This document shows, piece after piece, positions 1 through 6,875 of a DNA stretch of 7,736 nt. Source of the DNA: Deferribacterales bacterium (lineage in GTDB: Bacteria > Chrysiogenota > Deferribacteres > Deferribacterales > JAISNW01); contig BNUJ01000068.1 in assembly GCA_025997275.1 (NCBI GenBank), positions 1 through 7,736 on the forward strand, in the 5' to 3' direction. Under the pieces are notes generated by a model. That model had not been told where the DNA came from. It did not search any database and worked only from the letters and a program-made list of their open reading frames with translations. Each line of letters begins with the position of its first letter. Position 1 is the first letter of the stretch. Made by a program: the position numbers and the translations under genes.

Positions 1-855
1 ATGAACTGCGAAGGTCGCCTTGTAGTCACAGGTATGGGCAAATCCGGTCACATAGGGCGGAAGATTGTCGCTACACTCGCCAGCACCGGCACACCCGCAC
101 TATTTATGCACCCTGCCGAGAGCGCCCACGGCGACCTAGGCATGCTTGTGCGCGGAGATGCTGTCCTCGCCCTATCAAACAGCGGCGAAACTGATGAAAT
201 CAAGAAAATATTACCAACTATCAAGCGTATGGATATGCCCCTCATATCTATCACAGGCAATGTTCGCTCAACGCTTGGACAAAATAGCGATGCCGTGCTG
301 AACGCAGAAATCCGCGAAGAAGCCTGCCCTATGAACCTTGCCCCCACCACCAGCACCACAGTATCACTTGCACTCGGCGATGCCCTAGCAGTAGCATTAG
401 TTGAGGAACGCGGCTTCACTGCGGAAGATTTCGCTATGTTCCACCCATCAGGCGCACTGGGTAAGCGACTACTCCTGCACGTCAATAATCTATACCATAC
501 CGATGACGAACTGCCCCTCGTGCGACAAGATGCCCCACTGAAAGATATGCTCTATACTATGAGCTCAAAGGGGTTTGGCTGTGTGGCTGTGGTTGATAAC
601 ACTAACAAGTTGACGGGGATTATCACAGACGGCGACCTACGCAGAGCAATGGAAAAAAACAGCGATGTCATGCGCATGACAACCGCCGAACTAATGCATA
701 AAAACCCTAAAACGATAAGAGAAGTTGAGCTTGCCGCTAAAGCACTCTCCATAATGGAAAAATACTCTATTACCTCAATATTCACAGTGGACGAGGCAGG
801 CAAAGTGACGGGTATCATCCATATACACGATTTGTTAAAAGCGGGACTTGCCTAG
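1..855 (+). CDS. kdsD: Arabinose-5-phosphate isomerase KdsD/KpsF, 5'-truncated at the window edge
   Basis: This cytoplasmic enzyme interconverts D-ribulose 5-phosphate and D-arabinose 5-phosphate, the first committed step toward Kdo for lipopolysaccharide. The 284 visible residues hold a sugar-isomerase (SIS) domain at about 1-160 and two CBS domains at about 163-222 and 227-284. The SIS signature GMGKSGHIGRK lies at 11-21, followed by STGTP, HPAESAHGDLGM and SNSGE. Lys14, Glu66, Glu107 and His148 (in FHPSG) line up with the catalytically important Lys59, Glu111, Glu152 and His193 of E. coli KdsD, as I recall them. The first CBS domain carries GIITDGDLRR at 206-215. Family members are about 325 residues and begin some 45 residues earlier, so the ATG at base 1 is probably an internal Met and the true start lies outside the window. 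KpsF and GutQ paralogues share this architecture, so the choice of symbol is less certain than the activity. It ends 6 bases before smc. Confidence 0.9.
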   Translation: MNCEGRLVVTGMGKSGHIGRKIVATLASTGTPALFMHPAESAHGDLGMLVRGDAVLALSNSGETDEIKKILPTIKRMDMPLISITGNVRSTLGQNSDAVLNAEIREEACPMNLAPTTSTTVSLALGDALAVALVEERGFTAEDFAMFHPSGALGKRLLLHVNNLYHTDDELPLVRQDAPLKDMLYTMSSKGFGCVAVVDNTNKLTGIITDGDLRRAMEKNSDVMRMTTAELMHKNPKTIREVELAAKALSIMEKYSITSIFTVDEAGKVTGIIHIHDLLKAGLA

Positions 856-3813
856 CACGTTATGATATTTCAGTCCTTGACCATACATGGGTTCAAATCG
901 TTTGCTGACAAAACGCTGATAGAGTTCCCCGCGGGTATCACCGCTATAGTCGGTCCTAACGGTAGCGGCAAGAGCAACATTATGGACTCGCTACGCTGGG
1001 TATTCGGCGAACAGCGGGCAACAGAGCTACGCGGCTCTGATATGGAAGATGTCATCTTCGCTGGCTCTGAAAAACGCCGCCCCGCTGGATATGCCGAAGT
1101 AACACTCACGCTATCAGCTCTGCCACGCGAAGTGACAGAGAAATGGGGCACATTCGGCGATATATCAGTCACACGCAAGATATACCGCATAGGCGATAGA
1201 GAATACCTTATCAACGGACGCAAATGCCGACTAAAAGACATCAGAGATATATTCTTTGACACGGGGCTTGGCTCACGCAGCATATCTATCATAGAACAAG
1301 AACGTGTCACAAAAATCGTCAACTCATCGCCAGATGAATTACGCTACTTTTTAGAGGAGACGGCAGGCGTTGTGCGCTATAAGGAACGCCGCAAAGAAGC
1401 TGAAACCAGACTAGCACAGACTAGAGCAAACCTCGCTAGAATAGACGATTTAATGGCGGTGCTGGCAGGCGATATTGAACATATAGCAGAGCAAGTAGAA
1501 CGCGTTAAACAATACCGAACGTTGAGGCAGGAGAAACTTGAGCTTGAAAAGCAGTTTCTATGCGTCATCTACTCACAGCTCGTAAAGGAGCGCGACCAGC
1601 TAGATGCATCTATTGAGAAATCAAACATAGCTATGAGCAACACCTCCTCAAAACAAACAGGACACATATCAGAGGAAACAGCTAAAAAACGTCAACACGA
1701 GGAGCTACGCGAAACACTAAAAAAATTGCGTGCGGAATATGAAGAACTCCATAAAGGAGAACTTGAAGCTGAGGGACGCATTAGCCACTACCAAGCCAAT
1801 ATATCCAGTGCTGGGGAACAAAAAGAACAGCTGGCAGGCGATATTGAGCGCACCGCAGAGCGGGCAGATAAGCTGACTGAACGGTTGGAGCAACTATCTG
1901 AAACAATTCAAGATGCATTTGACTACATAAGCGACTTTGAAGAACAAGCAGAAAGCGCACAAACGGAACTTGACGAACACAGACAAACACTAGATGGCTG
2001 TAAGCAAGATGTTAAGCGGCGCAACGATGCATTTTTAGAGACATCTCAGCGGCTGACGGAATACAGCAACAAGATAAATATAAAGCAGATGGAACTGTCG
2101 GGCTATAGAACTGAAGAAACTAGACTGCATAAGGAAAAAGCTGAGCTTGTTAGCGAGTCCGGCACTATAGATGGGCGTATTGAGGAACAGAGGGGAACAT
2201 TAACCCAATCTGAAAATGAAGTCAAGACGATAGATGAAAGATTAACCGCCATTAAAGACAAACTTGATGAAAATAAGCACCAAAAAGAAACATTGCAAGG
2301 GGATAGAGCAAAGATAGATGTCGCCTTGCAGACTACCCTTGCGAGCATTGAGCTGTTAAAGCGCGATATAGCATCAAAACTCATCTCCGAAGAGGGTAAG
2401 GTTTTAGTAGAAGAGTTCGGCGGTCGCCCCTATTTAGAGGTAGCGGGACAACAAACAGATGATGAAATGCTATTATACCTAGACATTTTTGTGTTTGACG
2501 ACAGCAAAAAACAAGCACTGCTTGAGCACATCCAAAATATAGATATTTCAATAAAATTTATATTCAACTTACAACTGGGTGAAGCTAAAAATACCCTGAC
2601 TATAAACAAAATAGGCGGACGACTCTACCAACAAGGGGCGTTATACCATAACATCGGTAGCGATAATCAAGCAAATATAGTCAGGAGACTCAGGGCAGAG
2701 CTTGATGAATCCGACACAAAGGCAACCCAATTGAACGAACAGATAACTAGCCTAACAGAACAGTTAGACGCTTTAACTACCAGCATGGAACAAACTCATG
2801 CAGAACTTGACAGCCTAACAAAACAACGCGGAGAGTTTGACAATAAACGCATTAGTGCCGCCGAAGCCTTAAAACACTTGCTAGAACAGAAAGAGCGGAT
2901 GATGAGGAATGCATCCGTTATAGATAAAGAGATTGTTCTAAAAGCAAGCGAATGCACCCGCGCAGTTAAAGAAGCTGAAGAGCTGGCTGAACGACATAAA
3001 CAGGCGACTTTAGCCCACGCAAAGACTGAAAGAGAATATAAAAGTGCTGATGAGAAACTATCTAGCCTGCTCGGACAACTAGACGAACTAAAAGATAAAC
3101 ATGAAAGTGCCATGCGAGAGCTTGCCAAATACCAAGAGCGCAAACAGACACTGCAATCAGAAAAAGCAAAGGTGGCTGATGACAGACAGACCGCACAGAC
3201 GGAACTAAATAGCCTGAAAGCACGACTTGACGAGCTTGCAGACGTGCAAGTGGGCGACTGGCAGAGACAGCTTGCCGATGCAAAGGCTGCTAAAGATGAG
3301 CTAGTCAAACGTGCACTGGGCAAAAGCGCAGAGATTAAAGAGAGAGAAGTGGAGCTTATAGAGGTTGATAAATATTTAGAAGAGCTGCGCTCAGGGCTTG
3401 ACAAGCTGACAGGCGAGCTACACGAGATAGACAAAAAAGCAGCTGACTACCGTAGCAAACGTGAGACAGCCGTCAACAATCTAAATGAAGTGACTAGACA
3501 AGCAAAAAGTGTTTATAATATAGATATAGAAGAAACATATAAACAATTTGCAGGCAAAGAGCTGACTAGACAGCAAGTGCAGGACAATATAAATAATATT
3601 GATAGAGCTATAGACGAGCTTGGCGCACTAAATATGGCAGCTGAAGAGGAATATAGCGTTAAAAGTGAGCAATATGGCTCACAGACAGCACAAAAAGCCG
3701 ATATAGAACGGGCTATAGGCGACCTTACCGAACTAATATCGGATATAGACTCTAGCACTGTTCAAATCTTTGCTGATACATACACCGCCGTTAGACAGAA
3801 CTTTTTAGATGTG
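1..3813 (+). repeat. Left arm of a giant near-perfect inverted repeat
   Basis: Every base checked here is complementary to base 7737-i on the right. This was confirmed directly at the outer ends (atgaactgcgaaggtcgcct against the terminal aggcgaccttcgcagttcat) and base by base at the inner edge (3777-3813). It was confirmed indirectly by identical translations in mirrored coordinates for all reading frames along the arm. The arm holds the kdsD fragment and smc through codon 984. No divergence between arms was found, including at third codon positions, which means either a very recent duplication or an artefact. Confidence 0.97.
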
Positions 3814-3975
3814 TTCACGCGATTTTTTGGTAGCGGCACCGCTGATTTACGCCTGACCAACCCAGACGACATGCTCACCACAGGCGTAGAACTCGTGGTT
3901 ATGCCCCCCGGCAAGCGCGTGAGCACATCTAAAAAGTTCTGTCTAACGGCGGTGTATGTATCAGCAAAGATTTGA
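862..3975 (+). CDS. smc: Chromosome segregation protein SMC, lacking its C-terminal ATPase motifs; last ~16 codons chimeric
   Basis: SMC dimers with ScpA and ScpB form the bacterial condensin that loops and segregates chromosomes. The start is firm: MIFQSLTIHGFKSFAD is the canonical first strand of the head. Walker A GPNGSGKS is at residues 31-38, the Q-loop FGEQ at 48-51, an R-loop region at 57-68 (RGSDMEDVIFAG), and the neck EETAGVVRYKERRKEAE at 165-181. Coiled coil covers about 175-505 and 605-965, around a non-coil hinge at about 508-600. The C-terminal head begins with NFLDVFTRFFGSG (980-992) and reaches VVMPPGKR (1012-1019). The family would next show LSGGE, Walker B and the D-loop, about 110-150 residues. 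Instead, after about residue 1021 (base 3923) the frame runs into the reverse complement of its own codons 968-984 and stops at 3973. The native gene is longer. No Shine-Dalgarno sequence is evident before 862, so translational coupling to kdsD is likely. Confidence 0.93.
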   Translation: MIFQSLTIHGFKSFADKTLIEFPAGITAIVGPNGSGKSNIMDSLRWVFGEQRATELRGSDMEDVIFAGSEKRRPAGYAEVTLTLSALPREVTEKWGTFGDISVTRKIYRIGDREYLINGRKCRLKDIRDIFFDTGLGSRSISIIEQERVTKIVNSSPDELRYFLEETAGVVRYKERRKEAETRLAQTRANLARIDDLMAVLAGDIEHIAEQVERVKQYRTLRQEKLELEKQFLCVIYSQLVKERDQLDASIEKSNIAMSNTSSKQTGHISEETAKKRQHEELRETLKKLRAEYEELHKGELEAEGRISHYQANISSAGEQKEQLAGDIERTAERADKLTERLEQLSETIQDAFDYISDFEEQAESAQTELDEHRQTLDGCKQDVKRRNDAFLETSQRLTEYSNKINIKQMELSGYRTEETRLHKEKAELVSESGTIDGRIEEQRGTLTQSENEVKTIDERLTAIKDKLDENKHQKETLQGDRAKIDVALQTTLASIELLKRDIASKLISEEGKVLVEEFGGRPYLEVAGQQTDDEMLLYLDIFVFDDSKKQALLEHIQNIDISIKFIFNLQLGEAKNTLTINKIGGRLYQQGALYHNIGSDNQANIVRRLRAELDESDTKATQLNEQITSLTEQLDALTTSMEQTHAELDSLTKQRGEFDNKRISAAEALKHLLEQKERMMRNASVIDKEIVLKASECTRAVKEAEELAERHKQATLAHAKTEREYKSADEKLSSLLGQLDELKDKHESAMRELAKYQERKQTLQSEKAKVADDRQTAQTELNSLKARLDELADVQVGDWQRQLADAKAAKDELVKRALGKSAEIKEREVELIEVDKYLEELRSGLDKLTGELHEIDKKAADYRSKRETAVNNLNEVTRQAKSVYNIDIEETYKQFAGKELTRQQVQDNINNIDRAIDELGALNMAAEEEYSVKSEQYGSQTAQKADIERAIGDLTELISDIDSSTVQIFADTYTAVRQNFLDVFTRFFGSGTADLRLTNPDDMLTTGVELVVMPPGKRVSTSKKFCLTAVYVSAKI

Positions 3976-6875
3976 ACAGTGCTAGAGTCTATATCCGATA
4001 TTAGTTCGGTAAGGTCGCCTATAGCCCGTTCTATATCGGCTTTTTGTGCTGTCTGTGAGCCATATTGCTCACTTTTAACGCTATATTCCTCTTCAGCTGC
4101 CATATTTAGTGCGCCAAGCTCGTCTATAGCTCTATCAATATTATTTATATTGTCCTGCACTTGCTGTCTAGTCAGCTCTTTGCCTGCAAATTGTTTATAT
4201 GTTTCTTCTATATCTATATTATAAACACTTTTTGCTTGTCTAGTCACTTCATTTAGATTGTTGACGGCTGTCTCACGTTTGCTACGGTAGTCAGCTGCTT
4301 TTTTGTCTATCTCGTGTAGCTCGCCTGTCAGCTTGTCAAGCCCTGAGCGCAGCTCTTCTAAATATTTATCAACCTCTATAAGCTCCACTTCTCTCTCTTT
4401 AATCTCTGCGCTTTTGCCCAGTGCACGTTTGACTAGCTCATCTTTAGCAGCCTTTGCATCGGCAAGCTGTCTCTGCCAGTCGCCCACTTGCACGTCTGCA
4501 AGCTCGTCAAGTCGTGCTTTCAGGCTATTTAGTTCCGTCTGTGCGGTCTGTCTGTCATCAGCCACCTTTGCTTTTTCTGATTGCAGTGTCTGTTTGCGCT
4601 CTTGGTATTTGGCAAGCTCTCGCATGGCACTTTCATGTTTATCTTTTAGTTCGTCTAGTTGTCCGAGCAGGCTAGATAGTTTCTCATCAGCACTTTTATA
4701 TTCTCTTTCAGTCTTTGCGTGGGCTAAAGTCGCCTGTTTATGTCGTTCAGCCAGCTCTTCAGCTTCTTTAACTGCGCGGGTGCATTCGCTTGCTTTTAGA
4801 ACAATCTCTTTATCTATAACGGATGCATTCCTCATCATCCGCTCTTTCTGTTCTAGCAAGTGTTTTAAGGCTTCGGCGGCACTAATGCGTTTATTGTCAA
4901 ACTCTCCGCGTTGTTTTGTTAGGCTGTCAAGTTCTGCATGAGTTTGTTCCATGCTGGTAGTTAAAGCGTCTAACTGTTCTGTTAGGCTAGTTATCTGTTC
5001 GTTCAATTGGGTTGCCTTTGTGTCGGATTCATCAAGCTCTGCCCTGAGTCTCCTGACTATATTTGCTTGATTATCGCTACCGATGTTATGGTATAACGCC
5101 CCTTGTTGGTAGAGTCGTCCGCCTATTTTGTTTATAGTCAGGGTATTTTTAGCTTCACCCAGTTGTAAGTTGAATATAAATTTTATTGAAATATCTATAT
5201 TTTGGATGTGCTCAAGCAGTGCTTGTTTTTTGCTGTCGTCAAACACAAAAATGTCTAGGTATAATAGCATTTCATCATCTGTTTGTTGTCCCGCTACCTC
5301 TAAATAGGGGCGACCGCCGAACTCTTCTACTAAAACCTTACCCTCTTCGGAGATGAGTTTTGATGCTATATCGCGCTTTAACAGCTCAATGCTCGCAAGG
5401 GTAGTCTGCAAGGCGACATCTATCTTTGCTCTATCCCCTTGCAATGTTTCTTTTTGGTGCTTATTTTCATCAAGTTTGTCTTTAATGGCGGTTAATCTTT
5501 CATCTATCGTCTTGACTTCATTTTCAGATTGGGTTAATGTTCCCCTCTGTTCCTCAATACGCCCATCTATAGTGCCGGACTCGCTAACAAGCTCAGCTTT
5601 TTCCTTATGCAGTCTAGTTTCTTCAGTTCTATAGCCCGACAGTTCCATCTGCTTTATATTTATCTTGTTGCTGTATTCCGTCAGCCGCTGAGATGTCTCT
5701 AAAAATGCATCGTTGCGCCGCTTAACATCTTGCTTACAGCCATCTAGTGTTTGTCTGTGTTCGTCAAGTTCCGTTTGTGCGCTTTCTGCTTGTTCTTCAA
5801 AGTCGCTTATGTAGTCAAATGCATCTTGAATTGTTTCAGATAGTTGCTCCAACCGTTCAGTCAGCTTATCTGCCCGCTCTGCGGTGCGCTCAATATCGCC
5901 TGCCAGCTGTTCTTTTTGTTCCCCAGCACTGGATATATTGGCTTGGTAGTGGCTAATGCGTCCCTCAGCTTCAAGTTCTCCTTTATGGAGTTCTTCATAT
6001 TCCGCACGCAATTTTTTTAGTGTTTCGCGTAGCTCCTCGTGTTGACGTTTTTTAGCTGTTTCCTCTGATATGTGTCCTGTTTGTTTTGAGGAGGTGTTGC
6101 TCATAGCTATGTTTGATTTCTCAATAGATGCATCTAGCTGGTCGCGCTCCTTTACGAGCTGTGAGTAGATGACGCATAGAAACTGCTTTTCAAGCTCAAG
6201 TTTCTCCTGCCTCAACGTTCGGTATTGTTTAACGCGTTCTACTTGCTCTGCTATATGTTCAATATCGCCTGCCAGCACCGCCATTAAATCGTCTATTCTA
6301 GCGAGGTTTGCTCTAGTCTGTGCTAGTCTGGTTTCAGCTTCTTTGCGGCGTTCCTTATAGCGCACAACGCCTGCCGTCTCCTCTAAAAAGTAGCGTAATT
6401 CATCTGGCGATGAGTTGACGATTTTTGTGACACGTTCTTGTTCTATGATAGATATGCTGCGTGAGCCAAGCCCCGTGTCAAAGAATATATCTCTGATGTC
6501 TTTTAGTCGGCATTTGCGTCCGTTGATAAGGTATTCTCTATCGCCTATGCGGTATATCTTGCGTGTGACTGATATATCGCCGAATGTGCCCCATTTCTCT
6601 GTCACTTCGCGTGGCAGAGCTGATAGCGTGAGTGTTACTTCGGCATATCCAGCGGGGCGGCGTTTTTCAGAGCCAGCGAAGATGACATCTTCCATATCAG
6701 AGCCGCGTAGCTCTGTTGCCCGCTGTTCGCCGAATACCCAGCGTAGCGAGTCCATAATGTTGCTCTTGCCGCTACCGTTAGGACCGACTATAGCGGTGAT
6801 ACCCGCGGGGAACTCTATCAGCGTTTTGTCAGCAAACGATTTGAACCCATGTATGGTCAAGGACTGAAATATCAT
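3762..6875 (-). CDS. smc: Mirror copy of SMC, 3' end non-native after residue 984
   Basis: This is the right-arm duplicate of the SMC frame. Residues 1-984 are identical to the left copy: Walker A at 31-38, the Q-loop, neck, both coiled coils and the hinge. It departs at residue 985 (base 3923). There the left copy continues as recognisable SMC head (FTRFFGSGTADLRLTNPDD). This copy instead reads the central loop on its antisense strand, giving low-complexity, non-SMC residues until about 1020. It then enters the antisense of the left arm and stops at 3762. So the left arm plus loop is the native sequence, and this copy is the fold-back product. It lacks the signature motif and Walker B and could not be a functional ATPase. 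The two SMC frames overlap tail to tail by 214 bases, which is a consequence of the palindrome and not a natural convergent gene pair. I infer that it is not a second genomic gene. Confidence 0.75.
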   Translation of the reverse strand: MIFQSLTIHGFKSFADKTLIEFPAGITAIVGPNGSGKSNIMDSLRWVFGEQRATELRGSDMEDVIFAGSEKRRPAGYAEVTLTLSALPREVTEKWGTFGDISVTRKIYRIGDREYLINGRKCRLKDIRDIFFDTGLGSRSISIIEQERVTKIVNSSPDELRYFLEETAGVVRYKERRKEAETRLAQTRANLARIDDLMAVLAGDIEHIAEQVERVKQYRTLRQEKLELEKQFLCVIYSQLVKERDQLDASIEKSNIAMSNTSSKQTGHISEETAKKRQHEELRETLKKLRAEYEELHKGELEAEGRISHYQANISSAGEQKEQLAGDIERTAERADKLTERLEQLSETIQDAFDYISDFEEQAESAQTELDEHRQTLDGCKQDVKRRNDAFLETSQRLTEYSNKINIKQMELSGYRTEETRLHKEKAELVSESGTIDGRIEEQRGTLTQSENEVKTIDERLTAIKDKLDENKHQKETLQGDRAKIDVALQTTLASIELLKRDIASKLISEEGKVLVEEFGGRPYLEVAGQQTDDEMLLYLDIFVFDDSKKQALLEHIQNIDISIKFIFNLQLGEAKNTLTINKIGGRLYQQGALYHNIGSDNQANIVRRLRAELDESDTKATQLNEQITSLTEQLDALTTSMEQTHAELDSLTKQRGEFDNKRISAAEALKHLLEQKERMMRNASVIDKEIVLKASECTRAVKEAEELAERHKQATLAHAKTEREYKSADEKLSSLLGQLDELKDKHESAMRELAKYQERKQTLQSEKAKVADDRQTAQTELNSLKARLDELADVQVGDWQRQLADAKAAKDELVKRALGKSAEIKEREVELIEVDKYLEELRSGLDKLTGELHEIDKKAADYRSKRETAVNNLNEVTRQAKSVYNIDIEETYKQFAGKELTRQQVQDNINNIDRAIDELGALNMAAEEEYSVKSEQYGSQTAQKADIERAIGDLTELISDIDSSTVQIFADTYTAVRQNFLDVLTRLPGGITTSSTPVVSMSSGLVRRKSAVPLPKNRVNTSKKFCLTAVYVSAKI
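3814..3923. other. Centre of the palindrome: 94-base loop with a 7-bp inner stem
   Basis: Complementarity breaks at 3814 (t) against 3923 (g), a G/T mismatch. It resumes for seven pairs, tcacgcg at 3815-3821 with cgcgtga at 3916-3922, and then ends. The remaining loop, 3822-3915, is unique in the window. On the plus strand it encodes native SMC C-terminal head sequence (SMC residues about 987-1019, from RFFGSG to MPPGKR). It holds no recognisable promoter, terminator, recombination site or insertion-sequence end. Confidence 0.9.

Noticed and set aside
48..485. Open frames antisense to kdsD (minus 48-485 and minus 552-818, with mirrors 7252-7689 and 6919-7185 on plus)
   Set aside because: They are shadows of a well-conserved coding frame, have no family resemblance, and are duplicated only because of the palindrome.
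870..1322. A 150-codon frame antisense to the SMC N-terminal head, mirrored at 6415-6867
   Set aside because: It is complementary to the Walker A region and head, with no independent evidence of being a gene.
2796..3434. A 212-codon open frame on the minus strand, mirrored at 4303-4941 on the plus strand, very rich in serine
   Set aside because: It lies wholly antisense to the SMC coiled coil. Glu/Leu/Lys-rich heptads read backward give Ser-rich, stop-poor frames. No start signal or recognisable domain is present.
3814..3923. An insertion sequence, inversion site, telomere-like hairpin or replication origin at the palindrome centre
   Set aside because: The loop is ordinary SMC coding sequence with no terminal repeats, recombinase gene, iterons or telomere resolvase site. 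The only special feature is the 7-bp microhomology.
3762..3975. A natural convergent gene pair with an attenuator or bidirectional terminator at the centre
   Set aside because: The central stem is simply the start of the 3.8-kb palindrome. There is no GC-rich hairpin followed by a T tract, and both frames end inside antisense copies of themselves.
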